Shown: positions 1 through 9,891, counted from the first letter of the stretch. The stretch is DNA of 64,000 nucleotides from Methylocapsa sp. S129 (GCF_009765995.1 NZ_LMUI01000032.1:20795-84794); one strand, 5' to 3'. The notes: generated by a model from the sequence alone, not told the origin. Numbers and translations are program-made.

Positions 1-415
1 GTTGACCTCCGGATAGTCCTCCCGCCAACTGGCTTCTCTTCTCCTTCAACATAGGAAACATGCCGAAAATCTTTTCACGATCCTCATCAATATCGTTGTC
101 GCGACGCAGATACGCCCCAAGCCGCAAATTATCTTCGACGCTGAGAGGTCCGAATATCTGCCGCCCCTCCGGTGATTGGAGAATGCCACGCGCAACCCGC
201 CGATGTGACGGCAGCCGCTCAATGCGCTCGCCGAGAAAAGAGATCTCGCCGCCTGTGATTGGCTGCACGCCCGACAGCGCGCGCAGCAGCGTTGTCTTTC
301 CCGCACCGTTTGATCCGATCAGCGCCACCACCTCGCCGACTCGCACTTCCAGGCTGATTCCCTTGAGAACCTCGATCCGGCCATAGGCGCTGCGAAGGTT
401 GCCGATCTCAAGCAC
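1..415 (-). CDS. livF: Branched-chain amino acid-type ABC transporter ATPase LivF, 3' end off window
   Basis: The first ~138 residues of a LivF-type ATPase, which drives uptake at the inner membrane. The protein opens MLEIGNLRSAYG. Walker A GSNGAGKT lies at residues 34-41, the Q-loop region QSPEGRQIFG follows, and the ABC signature LSGGQ falls at the window edge, so Walker B and the C-terminus are outside. The start is a GTG (complement of 413-415) that overlaps the stop of the upstream livG by 8 bases; no better start is seen. It is the last visible gene of livK-H-M-G-F. Its position beside paa genes suggests import of phenylacetate or another aromatic acid rather than leucine, but that is inferred from context only. 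Confidence 0.9.
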   Translation of the reverse strand, partial: MLEIGNLRSAYGRIEVLKGISLEVRVGEVVALIGSNGAGKTTLLRALSGVQPITGGEISFLGERIERLPSHRRVARGILQSPEGRQIFGPLSVEDNLRLGAYLRRDNDIDEDREKIFGMFPMLKEKRSQLAGGLSGGQ

Positions 416-1190
416 GCGCAGGCTGCCGCGCACCGTGTTTGCCGAGATAGGCTTCGAGCACGGCCGGATTGTCGCGCACCTCGCGCGGGCTACCTTCGAT
501 CAACAATCGACCCCGCTCCAGCACCAGAATGCGATGCGAAATTTTCATCACCAGCTTCATGTCGTGCTCGACGAGCACCACCGCGATGCCTTTTTCCGCA
601 ACGCGCCAGATTAAACGGTCGATCTCCTCGGTCTCTACCGAATTACACCCGGCCGCTGGCTCATCGAGCAGAAGCACGTTGGGTTCGGCCGCCAGCGCGC
701 GCGCGATCTCAAGCCGCTTGCAGGCGCCATAAGAAAGCGAACCAGCAAGCATATCAGCACTCCCGCGGAGGCCAACCTCGCCTAAAAAGTTAAGAGCGGC
801 ATCCCGCGTGTTTCGATTTTGCCGAATCACGGACGGCAACCGGAAAAGGTCAGCGAACAGATTGCACCTCTCTCGCAGGTGCCTCCCCACCATGACGTTC
901 TCGACGGCCGTCATGCGCTGAAATATCTGCAAGTTCTGAAATGTTCTGGATAATCCGCGGGTGGCTAGCGCATCTGGTGTAAAGCTTGTGACATTTTCGC
1001 CGGACAATTCGACGCGTCCCCGATTGGCCTCGTAGATGCCGGATATCACATTGAATAGCGTAGTCTTGCCGGCCCCGTTGGGGCCGATGATGGAAAATAT
1101 TTGGCCGGCATCGACGGAGAAACTGACCCCGTCGATCGCCTTCACGCCGCCGAATGCAATTCCGATATCATCGACCTTGAGGATCGTCAT
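408..1190 (-). CDS. livG: ABC transporter ATPase LivG
   Basis: Cytoplasmic ATPase of a HAAT (branched-chain amino acid) family importer, 260 residues, the usual LivG length. Walker A GPNGAGKT is at residues 36-43, the Q-loop at RTFQNLQIF, Walker B LLLDEP at about 173-178, and the H-loop at VEHDM. Two conserved stretches are unusual: the signature reads LSYGACKR where most LivG proteins have LSYGQQRR, and AAGCN follows Walker B where AAGMN is common. The ATG overlaps the livM stop (ATGA), so the two genes are translationally coupled. The substrate is not visible from the sequence. Confidence 0.93.
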   Translation of the reverse strand: MTILKVDDIGIAFGGVKAIDGVSFSVDAGQIFSIIGPNGAGKTTLFNVISGIYEANRGRVELSGENVTSFTPDALATRGLSRTFQNLQIFQRMTAVENVMVGRHLRERCNLFADLFRLPSVIRQNRNTRDAALNFLGEVGLRGSADMLAGSLSYGACKRLEIARALAAEPNVLLLDEPAAGCNSVETEEIDRLIWRVAEKGIAVVLVEHDMKLVMKISHRILVLERGRLLIEGSPREVRDNPAVLEAYLGKHGARQPARA

Positions 1191-2131
1191 GCCCGCCCTC
1201 TTGATATCAGTCTCCTAGCCGTTGGCACGATGCCTTCGCGCATGAAAATCATCGACACGATGATGATAAAGCCGAGCAACAGATTTTCATATTCCTGAAA
1301 CACGGTTAGAAACTGCGGCAGCATGATCAGCACTGCCGCCCCAACGATGCTCCCCACCACAGACCCCAGTCCGCCTAGCACGACCATGGTCACGAGCTCG
1401 ATGGAATGGAGGAATCCGGCTTGATCTGGATTAACGAAGCCGTTCATCATCGCAAGTGCAGAGCCGGCGAGCGATGCGTAGACCGCAGCGATCACGAACG
1501 CCTGCAGCTTGAAGCGATTGACGTCGATGCCCGTCACCCTGGCTGCGATCTCGCTGTCGTGCAGCGCGCGAAAGGCGCGGCCCGTAGGCGTCTCGTCGAG
1601 ATTGAAGGCAATCCACGCGCCGCCGAGCAGCAAACCGCCTGCAATCCAGTACCACGTGCCCGATCCGCCGGCGCGCCAACCAAACAGTGATAACTTGGCG
1701 ACAGGCATGCCATCCGGTCCACCAGTCCAGTGACTTTCGGTGGTGATCACCAGTGCGACTAGCGCGCCAAAGCCGAGCGTCGCAATGGCCAGATAATGTC
1801 CCCTCAGGCGCAGGATTGGCCGTCCGACGAGATAGGCCAGCAAGGCTGAAAAGCCGGCGCCAACCACAAGCGCCGCCAGCGACGGCAGTCCCAGATGTGC
1901 GGGTCCGATCGCGGCGGCATAAGCGCCGATTCCAAAAAAGCCAGCGTGGCCAAGGCTGACCTGCCCGGCCTTGCCCATCAAGATGTTCAATCCGATGGCC
2001 GCAAAGGCAGAGACCCAGACCAGCGATGCGACGCGATAATAATAGGTCGACGGGAACACCAAAGGCAGCAAAGCGATGATCGCCGCCAGCGCAATCAATA
2101 CTCCGTATCGCTGGCTCAAACGGGCAAGCAT
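1187..2131 (-). CDS. livM: ABC transporter permease LivM
   Basis: Inner-membrane permease of 314 residues with about nine hydrophobic segments. The family loop GLNILMGKAGQVSLGHAGF is near residues 47-65 and the EAA-like segment ALHDSEIAARVTGI lies in the second half. It pairs with LivH to form the translocation channel. It follows livH by three bases and overlaps livG at ATGA, so all are read as one operon. Length and motifs fit the family; the cargo is unknown. Confidence 0.93.
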   Translation of the reverse strand: MLARLSQRYGVLIALAAIIALLPLVFPSTYYYRVASLVWVSAFAAIGLNILMGKAGQVSLGHAGFFGIGAYAAAIGPAHLGLPSLAALVVGAGFSALLAYLVGRPILRLRGHYLAIATLGFGALVALVITTESHWTGGPDGMPVAKLSLFGWRAGGSGTWYWIAGGLLLGGAWIAFNLDETPTGRAFRALHDSEIAARVTGIDVNRFKLQAFVIAAVYASLAGSALAMMNGFVNPDQAGFLHSIELVTMVVLGGLGSVVGSIVGAAVLIMLPQFLTVFQEYENLLLGFIIIVSMIFMREGIVPTARRLISRGRA

Positions 2132-2134
2132 CGC

Positions 2135-3007
2135 TTAAACCCTTTCCACAGCGCGTCGGCCAAAGAGTCCTTGCGGCGCGGTAAAAAGCACAACCAGGAT
2201 CACGATAAAGGCAAACGCGTCCTTGTACGTCGAACTGATGTATCCGGCGCCGAAAGCCTCAAGCGATCCAAGCAGCAGACCGCCGACGACGGCGCCGAGC
2301 GGGTTGCCCATTCCGCCCAGCATAGCCGCGGCAAACCCTTTCAACGCCAGCTGCGTTCCGACGTCGTAGCTCGTCAACGTAATCGGCGTAATGAGAATGC
2401 CGGCGATGCCGCCGATAGCAGCAGAGCCACCGAAGGCCAGCGCCATGATGGTCGCCGTATTGATCCCGACTAGGCGCGCGGCGAGTCGATTTGCGGCTGT
2501 TGCGAGAACGGCCTTGCCGAGCAGCGTGCGTTCGAGAAAAACGTAGAGCAGCAATACGATGACCGCAGCGCCGCCGAGCACCCAAAAACTCTGCGGCTGC
2601 ACCGCTGCGCCGAATAGATTGACCGGCGTATCGCCAGAAAACGACGGCAGCTTATGGAATTGCTTGTCGAACACGATTTGCGCTGCGCCGCGCAAAAAGA
2701 TCGACGCGCCAATCGTAATGATGATCAGCGATATCGCAGACGCACCGCGTGCAGGCGCAATGGCGAGCCAGTACAGCAATAGTCCGATTACGATCGAGAC
2801 GCCAACCGCGATCAAGGCTGCGAGCGGAAGCGGCACACCGGCGGTGGACACGAACACTGTCACCATTCCGCCAAGCATAACAAATTCGCCCTGCGCAAAA
2901 TTCACGACGTCGGAAGCGCTGTAGACTAGCGTAAAGCCAAGCGCGACCAATGCATAGACTGCGCCAACCGTCAGACCTGACACGAGAAACTGGAAGAACT
3001 CGGGCAT
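2135..3007 (-). CDS. livH: ABC transporter permease LivH
   Basis: Second permease of the Liv-type importer. The ATG at 3007 gives a protein starting MPEFFQFLVSGLTVGAVYAL, the typical LivH N-terminus, and AAGGG lies about 12 bases upstream. The same frame extends to a TTG at 3064, but those 19 residues are basic and not LivH-like, so I prefer 3007 (290 residues). Visible family signatures are YSASDVVNFAQGEFVMLGG near the N-terminus and AAMLGGMGNPLGAVVGG towards the C-terminus. It lies about 100 bases downstream of the binding-protein gene. Confidence 0.92.
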   Translation of the reverse strand: MPEFFQFLVSGLTVGAVYALVALGFTLVYSASDVVNFAQGEFVMLGGMVTVFVSTAGVPLPLAALIAVGVSIVIGLLLYWLAIAPARGASAISLIIITIGASIFLRGAAQIVFDKQFHKLPSFSGDTPVNLFGAAVQPQSFWVLGGAAVIVLLLYVFLERTLLGKAVLATAANRLAARLVGINTATIMALAFGGSAAIGGIAGILITPITLTSYDVGTQLALKGFAAAMLGGMGNPLGAVVGGLLLGSLEAFGAGYISSTYKDAFAFIVILVVLFTAPQGLFGRRAVERV

Positions 3008-3114
3008 GTCCGCCAGTGCCCTTTCACTGCCGATGAAGCGACGTCGAACAATTTTGTTGGGCAAGCCGCATCCCTGCGAAGGCCCACGACATTAGCAGAG
3101 GCGTCAGACAGCCG

Positions 3115-4299
3115 CTAACCGCCGGGCCGAACCAGCGTCCAGTCGCCATCCTTGATCTCGAGCATCTTGAATGCCGTGAGATCAAGACCCAAATGATCGG
3201 TTGGAGACATCGTCACTATGCCACCGGTGCCAACGAAACCTTTTGTCTTCTCGATTTCGTCCCGCACTTTTTTTGCGTCGGTCGAGTCAGCACGCTTCAT
3301 CGCATCGACGAGGATGAACAGACCATCATAGGCGTGGCCGCCGAATGTCGAGACCGGCTGTTTGGTCGTGGCCTCATAGGCCTGCTTGTAATCGACCACA
3401 ACTTTCTTTTGAGGATCGCTATCCGGCAGCTTGTCGCCAACCAGCAGCGCAGCAGCCGGTAGGCGAACCCCTTCAGCCGCGGCGCCCGCAAGTTCAATGA
3501 AGCTCTTTGATGCGACGCCGTGGCTTTGATAGAGTGGCGTCGCCGACATTCCGAGCTGTGCAAAATTGCGCGTGACGATTGCCGGTCCTTGCCCAAAGCC
3601 TGGATTAACGACAGCCTGAATGCCGGCCACACCTTTGATCTTTGTGAGCTGCACGGTCATATCGCTATCGCGCGGCCCATAGGTTTCCTCAGTGAGGATC
3701 TCTACGTCATAAGTCGGCGCGACCTTGACGCACTGCGCCCGCATCGACGCGCCGAAGCCGTCAGTGCCGGAGATCATTGCGATCTTGGTGAGATTACGCT
3801 GCTTTAAATTCTCGAAGATTTTCTCGCACGCCATTTTGTCGGTATGCGGGGTCTTGAACACATATTTGCGGACGGGATCGATGACATCGATTGCTCCGGC
3901 AAGCGAGATGAAGGGCACCTGCGCGTCCTCGAACACCGGAATCATCGCCATTGTCGTGCCGGTCGTTGAGCCGCCAACCATCGCGACCACCTTGTCATCC
4001 TCGATCAGACGCGTCGCAAAAGTCCGGGCCTTGTTCGCGTCGCCGCCGTCATCATAGATCACCAGCTCAATCTTCTTGCCGGCCACGCCGCCGGCCGCAT
4101 TGATCTTCTCGACGTACATGCGCAGCGTCTTGTCTTCTGGCTCCCCGAGGAAAGACGCCGGTCCTGTGACCGACAGGACCGATCCGATCTTGACCGTCTG
4201 CTGCGCGAAAGCCGGACTGCAAATCGAAAGTCCGGAAACCGACAGCGCAAAGGCTCCAGCGGCAATAATGTGTCTGATGGGTGATCGGTACGGCATCAT
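3115..4299 (-). CDS. livK: ABC transporter periplasmic substrate-binding protein LivK-like
   Basis: Type I periplasmic binding protein (Peripla_BP_6) of about 394 residues. The frame is open to 4401, but the ATG at 4299 sits 5 bases from a strong GGGAGG site (complement of 4301-4310) and begins a clear signal peptide ending SPAFAQ. The longer start would fall inside the promoter. Family hallmarks are KIGSVLSVTGPASFLG, YDDGGDANKARTFATRLIEDD and VVNPGFGQGPAIVTR. It is the first gene of livKHMGF, divergent from paaG across a shared operator. An aromatic acid ligand is likely by context, not shown by sequence. Confidence 0.92.
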   Translation of the reverse strand: MMPYRSPIRHIIAAGAFALSVSGLSICSPAFAQQTVKIGSVLSVTGPASFLGEPEDKTLRMYVEKINAAGGVAGKKIELVIYDDGGDANKARTFATRLIEDDKVVAMVGGSTTGTTMAMIPVFEDAQVPFISLAGAIDVIDPVRKYVFKTPHTDKMACEKIFENLKQRNLTKIAMISGTDGFGASMRAQCVKVAPTYDVEILTEETYGPRDSDMTVQLTKIKGVAGIQAVVNPGFGQGPAIVTRNFAQLGMSATPLYQSHGVASKSFIELAGAAAEGVRLPAAALLVGDKLPDSDPQKKVVVDYKQAYEATTKQPVSTFGGHAYDGLFILVDAMKRADSTDAKKVRDEIEKTKGFVGTGGIVTMSPTDHLGLDLTAFKMLEIKDGDWTLVRPGG

Positions 4300-4397
4300 T
4301 TTTCCTCCCTGTGAGCTACTCGTTTCGAGCGCGCTCGCCGCATTCCGGTCATCTTTGCTGCCTTGCGACCACCGATGACGCATTGTGCTTTCTATCA

Positions 4398-4435
4398 TCA
4401 TTATAATTGACCGTACGGTTGGTCAATAGTAACCT
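4398..4435. promoter_or_regulatory. Divergent livK/paaG promoter with shared palindromic operator
   Basis: The 20-mer TTGACCGTACGGTTGGTCAA (4407-4426) has 6-base inverted arms and contains the perfect 10-base palindrome ACCGTACGGT. Its left arm TTGACC can be the -35 of paaG, with TAACCT (4430-4435) 17 bases downstream. Its right arm, read on the minus strand, is also TTGACC, with TAATGA (complement of 4398-4403) 17 bases downstream for livK. TetR-family proteins commonly bind such palindromes, and two TetR genes flank this locus, so one of them is the likely ligand. The promoter assignment is by inspection. Confidence 0.6.
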
Positions 4436-4483
4436 CCGTTTCAGAGGGGCATACGTCAAAAAAAGCCGAAGCGGGAGGAAACG

Positions 4484-5275
4484 ATGGAAATGGGCCTCAT
4501 TATGATCGATATCCGCGACGGGTATCGCGTACTGACACTGAATAGACCCGACCGGCTCAATTCATTCAGCGCGGTCATGCACAACGCTCTGATGGCCGCC
4601 TTGATCGATGCGGAGGCCGACAGGACTTGCCGCGCACTGATTCTTACCGGCGCCGGCCGCGGGTTCTGCGCCGGCCAGGATCTTTCCGACAGAGTCTTCA
4701 CACCGGGCGAAACAGCTAACCTCTCCGTCACGATTGAACAGTTTTACAATCCGCTGGCGCGCAAACTACGCGCCTTACCCATGCCGGTAATCTGCGCTGT
4801 TAACGGTGTCGCGGCGGGCGCTGGTGCGAATATCGCCTTTGCCTGTGACATCGTGATCGCCGCACGCTCAGCCAAATTCATTCAAGCATTCGCAAAGCTA
4901 GGCCTCGTTCCCGATACCGGCGGCACATGGATTCTACCGAGACTGGTCGGCGCCGCGCGAGCGCGGGCGCTCGCTCTGCTGGCAGAACCTGTTTCTGCTG
5001 AACAAGCCGAAGCCTGGGGCATGGTCTGGAAGACCATAGACGATGCCGGTTTGATGTCCGAGGCGCATCGCCTCGCGGCGCATTTTGCAACCCAGCCCAC
5101 CGCGGGTCTGGCGCTGATCAAACACGCGCTCGACGCGTCCGAAACCAATAGCCTCGATCAGCAGCTCGACCTCGAACGCGATCTTCAGGGCCGCGCCGGC
5201 CGCACACCGGACTATCGGGAAGGCGTCGCCGCATTCTTCGAAAAACGCGCGCCGCGCTTCCTCGGGAGACAATGA
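4484..5275 (+). CDS. paaG: 1,2-epoxyphenylacetyl-CoA isomerase PaaG
   Basis: Crotonase-fold isomerase that converts ring-1,2-epoxyphenylacetyl-CoA to oxepin-CoA in aerobic phenylacetate degradation. The 263 residues match the E. coli PaaG length (262) and run of motifs: TLNRPDRLNSF, GAGRGFCAGQDL, FYNPLARKLRALPMPVICAV, NGVAAGAGANIA (oxyanion hole), FIQAFAKLGLVPDTGGTW and DYREGVAAFFEKRAP. The ATG has GGGAGG six bases upstream. It opens the plus-strand paaGIK-R-Z operon and overlaps paaI by ATGA. Confidence 0.95.
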   Translation: MEMGLIMIDIRDGYRVLTLNRPDRLNSFSAVMHNALMAALIDAEADRTCRALILTGAGRGFCAGQDLSDRVFTPGETANLSVTIEQFYNPLARKLRALPMPVICAVNGVAAGAGANIAFACDIVIAARSAKFIQAFAKLGLVPDTGGTWILPRLVGAARARALALLAEPVSAEQAEAWGMVWKTIDDAGLMSEAHRLAAHFATQPTAGLALIKHALDASETNSLDQQLDLERDLQGRAGRTPDYREGVAAFFEKRAPRFLGRQ

Positions 5276-5745
5276 TGGAAGCGCCCGACCCAACGGCTGA
5301 AACCAGTGCTCAGTCGCTGGCACAGGCCTGTGCGGACACGATGTGGCGCGACGACCAGGCGAGCAAGACGCTGGGCATGACTATCCAAAGGGTCGCGCCC
5401 GGCGAGGCCATGCTCCTGATGACAGTGAGGCAAGACATGACGAACAGTCACGGTATTTGTCATGGCGGTTTCATCTTCACGCTGGCGGACTCGGCCTTCG
5501 CCTTCGCCTGCAACACCTACGGCCAGCGCACGGTGGCGCAGCAATGCGCAGTGACGTTCATCCGGCCTGGTCGTGCGGGAGAGACGCTCACGGCCCATGC
5601 CGTCGAACGCTCCAAAACGGACCGCAGCGGAATCTATGACGTCACAGTCCGAGACGGCCAAGGCAAAACCGTCGCAGAATTCCGCGGGCATTCCCGCACG
5701 ATTTCCGGCGCAATACTCGCGCCGAGTTCAAACACTAGTTCATAG
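5272..5745 (+). CDS. paaI: Phenylacetyl-CoA thioesterase PaaI (hot-dog fold)
   Basis: Hot-dog thioesterase of 157 residues that hydrolyses hydroxylated or ring-blocked phenylacetyl-CoA esters and so rescues CoA when the pathway stalls. The hallmark SHGICHGGFIFTLADSAFAFACNTYG carries the catalytic Asp, with the HGG turn before it; it is followed by CAVTFIRPGRAGETL. The start overlaps the paaG stop (ATGA). The last ~10 residues, rich in Ser, Asn and Thr, look like an unconserved tail. Confidence 0.93.
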   Translation: MMEAPDPTAETSAQSLAQACADTMWRDDQASKTLGMTIQRVAPGEAMLLMTVRQDMTNSHGICHGGFIFTLADSAFAFACNTYGQRTVAQQCAVTFIRPGRAGETLTAHAVERSKTDRSGIYDVTVRDGQGKTVAEFRGHSRTISGAILAPSSNTSS

Positions 5746-5770
5746 GCAAAAAGCTGCACCGGGAGGCTCC

Positions 5771-7105
5771 ATGCTTCAGATTCCACTGCGCAAGCTTGAT
5801 CGGCTCAAGCCTCTGCCCTCCGAACTCGACCGCTACGAGTTGGCGACGATCGAGGAACTCTGCGCCTGGCAGCGCCAGCAACTGGTATGGTCGCTGCGTC
5901 ACGCGTACGACAATGTGCCGCATTATCGTGCAAAGTTTGACGCGGTCGGCGTTCATCCGAACGATCTCAAGAGCCTCGACGATCTCGCAAAATTCCCCTT
6001 CACCGTCAAAGCTGACCTCCGCGACAATTACCCGTTTGGAATGTTTGCCGTGCCCGAGCGGCAGATCACGCGCATTCACGCCTCGTCCGGCACCACCGGC
6101 AAGCCGACCGTTGTCGGCTACACCAAGCGCGATATCGAGATCTGGAGCGACGTGGTCGCGCGATCGATCCGAGCCGCGGGCGGACGCGCCGGAATGAAGT
6201 TGCACAATGCGTACGGCTACGGACTTTTTACCGGAGGTCTTGGGGCGCACTACGGTGCGGAGCGTCTGGGTTGCACCGTGATTCCGGTCTCCGGCGGTAT
6301 GACGGAACGTCAGGTCCAGCTCATCACCGACTTCAAGCCCGATATCATCATGGTCACGCCGTCCTACATGCTGGCCATCCTTGACGAGTTCAGGAAACAG
6401 GGCCTGGATCCCCGAAAATCCTCGCTGCGGATTGGAATCTTCGGCGCAGAGCCGTGGACCAACGCGGTGCGCGAAGAGATTGAAGAGGCGTTCGATCTTC
6501 ACGCGGTCGATATCTACGGCCTGTCCGAGGTCATCGGCCCGGGCGTTGCAAGCGAATGCGTGGAGACCAAGGACGGCCTGCACATCTGGGAAGACCATTT
6601 CTATCCCGAAATTATCGATCCCCATACAGGACGGGTTGTGCCGGACGGCCAAGAGGGCGAGCTGGTGTTCACCTCGCTAACAAAAGAGGCGATGCCCATT
6701 ATTCGCTACCGGACCCGCGATCTAACCAGGCTGCTTCCAGGCACAGCTCGGGCGATGCGACGCATGGAGAAGGTCACCGGACGAACCGACGACATGATCA
6801 TCCTGCGCGGCGTCAATGTGTTTCCGACCCAGATCGAGGAAAAATTGCTGACCATCCCTGCACTGTCGATGCATTACCAACTGGTGCTCACGCGAAGCGG
6901 CCGGATGGACGAGATGGAGGTGCACGTGGAGGCTCGCCCTGGGTCCACCGCACTCGAGATTCGCAAGGCGGCAGCCAATCGGCTCGAGCAGGCGATCAAA
7001 GACACCATCGGCATCTCGTCGAAGGTGATCATCCGCGATCCCGACAGCATCGAGCGCTCGGCTGGAAAGGCCCGGCGCATCGTCGACCGTCGGCCGCAGA
7101 ACTAG
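5771..7105 (+). CDS. paaK: Phenylacetate-CoA ligase PaaK
   Basis: AMP-forming ligase that activates phenylacetate to phenylacetyl-CoA in the cytoplasm, the entry step of the pathway. I start at the ATG at 5771, with GGGAGG at 5761-5766, giving 444 residues (family about 430-440); the frame is open further upstream inside paaI but that part is not ligase-like. The P-loop SSGTTGKPT is at residues 105-113. Other motifs are NAYGYGLFTGGLG, YGLSEVIGPGVA, RYRTRDLTRL and GRTDDMIILRGVNVFPTQIE. It follows paaI by 25 bases. Confidence 0.95.
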   Translation: MLQIPLRKLDRLKPLPSELDRYELATIEELCAWQRQQLVWSLRHAYDNVPHYRAKFDAVGVHPNDLKSLDDLAKFPFTVKADLRDNYPFGMFAVPERQITRIHASSGTTGKPTVVGYTKRDIEIWSDVVARSIRAAGGRAGMKLHNAYGYGLFTGGLGAHYGAERLGCTVIPVSGGMTERQVQLITDFKPDIIMVTPSYMLAILDEFRKQGLDPRKSSLRIGIFGAEPWTNAVREEIEEAFDLHAVDIYGLSEVIGPGVASECVETKDGLHIWEDHFYPEIIDPHTGRVVPDGQEGELVFTSLTKEAMPIIRYRTRDLTRLLPGTARAMRRMEKVTGRTDDMIILRGVNVFPTQIEEKLLTIPALSMHYQLVLTRSGRMDEMEVHVEARPGSTALEIRKAAANRLEQAIKDTIGISSKVIIRDPDSIERSAGKARRIVDRRPQN

Positions 7106-7124
7106 AAAAGGAATTCTATTCAAG

Positions 7125-7757
7125 ATGGCCCGTGCCCGCGCCAACAATTACGACCACAAACGCCGAGCGATTCTCGATCGTTCAGCCGAGTTGTTTTCCG
7201 AACACGGCTACGACCGCGCATCGATGAACAAGATTGCGATTGCATGCGGCGTATCCAAGGCCAATCTCTATCATTATTACACGGATAAGGACGAACTGCT
7301 GTTCGACGTCATCCGCTTCCACCTTGAAGAGCTGTTGCAGGTTGTCGAGGCTGCGGATCAGCCCGGCCTCGCACCTAAGGAGCGATTGCGTCAGCTAGTA
7401 GCTGCTCTACTTGAGGCCTATCGCGATGCGGACGCCCAACATAGCGTCCAGATCAGCAGCATGCGCTTTCTGTCAGACGAGCGTCAGACGGAGCTCAAGA
7501 ACATGGAGCGCAACTTGGTCGGCACATTCTCTGACGCCGTATCGGCGGTCGCGCCACAAATCAACGGATCCACACTGCTGAAGCCGGTGACGATGTCATT
7601 GTTTGGCATGATCAACTGGCATTACCTCTGGTTCAAGAGCCCCGGCCCCGTGACGCGCGCCGACTATGCCGAGCTCGTGACGCAATTGATCGTTGATGGC
7701 ACGCGCGATCTCATACTGCAGCCGGCGCCGGCGCGAGCCGTTGCGCGCCGAAGATGA
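7125..7757 (+). CDS. paaR: TetR-family regulator, PaaR-like (copy 1)
   Basis: TetR repressor of 210 residues encoded inside the paa operon. The N-terminal HTH runs over about residues 10-55: RAILDRSAELFSEHGYDRAS, then ACGVSKANLYHYYTDKDELLFD. The ligand domain contains LLEAYRDADAQHSVQI and SLFGMINWHYLWFK, close to PaaR-type regulators that sense phenylacetyl-CoA. It is clearly paralogous to the gene at 15180-15863, with the same start MAR-RA--YD and the same MS-FGM-NWHYLWF block. It lies 19 bases after paaK and overlaps the frame start of paaZ. It probably binds the palindrome at 4407-4426. Confidence 0.88.
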   Translation: MARARANNYDHKRRAILDRSAELFSEHGYDRASMNKIAIACGVSKANLYHYYTDKDELLFDVIRFHLEELLQVVEAADQPGLAPKERLRQLVAALLEAYRDADAQHSVQISSMRFLSDERQTELKNMERNLVGTFSDAVSAVAPQINGSTLLKPVTMSLFGMINWHYLWFKSPGPVTRADYAELVTQLIVDGTRDLILQPAPARAVARRR

Positions 7758-7798
7758 CCATTGGCCAAAACTTTCAACAACCACGCGAGAGATATCTC

Positions 7799-9826
7799 AT
7801 GAAACTCGAAAGCTTTGTTCGCGGACAATGGGCGGCCCCCGGCCGCGAGGTCGTCGATATCCGCAGCGCCGTTACTGGCGAGGTGGTGGCGCAAGCGTCC
7901 GGTGGCGGCCTTGATATGCGCGAGCTTCTCGCTTTTGCCCGCACGACCGGCGGCAAGAACTTGCGACCCCTGACCTTCCATCAGCGCGCCGACATGCTGA
8001 AGAAGCTCGGGCAGTACCTGACCGAACGCAAGGATCAACTCTACAAATTATCATTCCAGACTGGCGCCACCCGCATTGACAATATGATCGACGTCGATGG
8101 GGGCATCAGCACTTTGTTCGCATATGCGAGCAAGGGGCGGCGGGAATTGCCAAATGCAAAATTCCTGTTCGACGGCGCGGTCGAATCGCTATCCAAGGGC
8201 GGAAATTTCATCGGACGACACATTCTAGCGCCAATGCATGGCGTCGCCGTACATATCAACGCATTCAACTTTCCCTGCTGGGGCATGCTGGAAAAATTAG
8301 CGCCGGCCCTGCTCGCCGGTGTACCGGTAGTCACGAAGCCCGCTACGGTGACATCATATGTCGCCCATGCGCTGGCGCGAATGATCGCCGTATCGGGCAT
8401 TCTCCCTGAAGGCGCTTTTCAATTCATCATAGGCTCGACGGGTGATCTGTTCGATCATCTCACCTGCCAGGACGTCGTCTCATTTACAGGGTCCGCCGAA
8501 ACTTCGCAGAAATTGCAACGGCATCCTGTGATCGCTCGAGAAGCCGTGCGTTTCATCGCCGAGCGGGATTCGCTCAATGCCGCGATCCTGGCGCCTGACG
8601 CAGTACCCGGCACGCCTGAATTCGACCTCTTCATCAAGGAAGTAGCGAAGGAAATGACGGTGAAGGCCGGACAGAAATGCACCGCGATCCGCCGAGCATT
8701 CGCGCCGTCTGTCCATACGGACGCCGTCATTTCTGCGGTGCGCGAGCGGCTCGCCAAGATCACGATCGGCAATCCCGAGCTGGAGACTGTCAGGATGGGA
8801 CCGCTCGTCGGTCTCGATCAGCGGCGCGACCTACTGGCCCACGTGACGACGCTCCGCGCAGAGGCGGAGCTTGTCGCTGGCGACCCTAACAATTTCGCGG
8901 TCGAAGGGGCCGACGCTGACCGCGGTGCGTTTGTTCCGCCAATGCTGCTGCATTGTGCGGACCCCGCCCGTGCTACTAGCGTCCATGAGATTGAAGCATT
9001 TGGCCCGGTCTGCACCGTAATGGGCTACAGAGACCTGGAACAAGCGATCACACTCACTAATCGTGGCGGCGGCAGCCTCGTGGCATCCGTCTACACTCAC
9101 GCCATCGGCATTGCCGCCGATCTTGTCTTCGGCATTAGCTGTTTCCACGGCCGCCTTGTCATCATCGACCGCGATTGCGCCAGGGAGCAAACCGGCCACG
9201 GCTCTCCTATGCCGCAGATGGTGCATGGCGGCCCTGGCCGCGCCGGCGGCGGCGAAGAGCTGGGCGGCATCCGCAGTCTGCATCATTACATGCAGCGAAC
9301 CGCGTTACAGGGATCGCCAAGGATGCTCACCAGCGTTACTGGCGGTTGGTCGAAGGGCGCTCCGATAATCGAAAAGGATCGCCATCCATTCCGCTATCAT
9401 TTTGAAGACCTCGATATCGGTCAAACGTTCTTGTCCAAAGAACGCACAATCACGCTCGACGACATCGAACACTTCGCCCACTTCACTGGCGATACCTTCT
9501 ATGCCCATATGGATGAAGAGGCGACCAAAAACCATCCGTTCTTTCCAGGCCGCGTCGCCCACGGCTATCTGCTGCTATCATTCGCGGCGGGGCTGTTCGT
9601 GGATCCGGATCCCGGTCCGGTTCTGGCGAATTACGGCCTAGACTCATTGCGTTTCGTGAAGCCTGTGCAGCCCGGCGAGGCGATCAAGGTTCGACTGACC
9701 GCCAAAGAAAAATCGCCCCGCAACAAACAGTATGGCGAAGTGCGTTGGGATGTCGAGATCACAACCGCAACCGACGAAACCGCGGCGACCTATGAATTGC
9801 TGACCATGAATGCCGTACGGCCTTGA
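7799..9826 (+). CDS. paaZ: Bifunctional oxepin-CoA hydrolase / semialdehyde dehydrogenase PaaZ
   Basis: Fusion enzyme that opens the oxepin-CoA ring and oxidises the resulting aldehyde. The N-terminal aldehyde dehydrogenase domain (about 1-515) has the general base Glu255 (AERDSLN) and nucleophile Cys294 (GQKCTAIRR). The C-terminal MaoC-like hydratase domain (about 525-675) has Asp565 and His570 in [10 protein letters not shown]. All four key residues are therefore present. I use the ATG at 7799 ([11 protein letters not shown], 675 residues; E. coli 681). The frame extends to 7754, but the extra residues are not conserved. Confidence 0.95.
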   Translation: MKLESFVRGQWAAPGREVVDIRSAVTGEVVAQASGGGLDMRELLAFARTTGGKNLRPLTFHQRADMLKKLGQYLTERKDQLYKLSFQTGATRIDNMIDVDGGISTLFAYASKGRRELPNAKFLFDGAVESLSKGGNFIGRHILAPMHGVAVHINAFNFPCWGMLEKLAPALLAGVPVVTKPATVTSYVAHALARMIAVSGILPEGAFQFIIGSTGDLFDHLTCQDVVSFTGSAETSQKLQRHPVIAREAVRFIAERDSLNAAILAPDAVPGTPEFDLFIKEVAKEMTVKAGQKCTAIRRAFAPSVHTDAVISAVRERLAKITIGNPELETVRMGPLVGLDQRRDLLAHVTTLRAEAELVAGDPNNFAVEGADADRGAFVPPMLLHCADPARATSVHEIEAFGPVCTVMGYRDLEQAITLTNRGGGSLVASVYTHAIGIAADLVFGISCFHGRLVIIDRDCAREQTGHGSPMPQMVHGGPGRAGGGEELGGIRSLHHYMQRTALQGSPRMLTSVTGGWSKGAPIIEKDRHPFRYHFEDLDIGQTFLSKERTITLDDIEHFAHFTGDTFYAHMDEEATKNHPFFPGRVAHGYLLLSFAAGLFVDPDPGPVLANYGLDSLRFVKPVQPGEAIKVRLTAKEKSPRNKQYGEVRWDVEITTATDETAATYELLTMNAVRP

Positions 9827-9891
9827 TCCATTTTCACCTAATCGGCGCAAATGTGTTCCGGATGGCATCCTCACATTCAAAGGAGATGACG

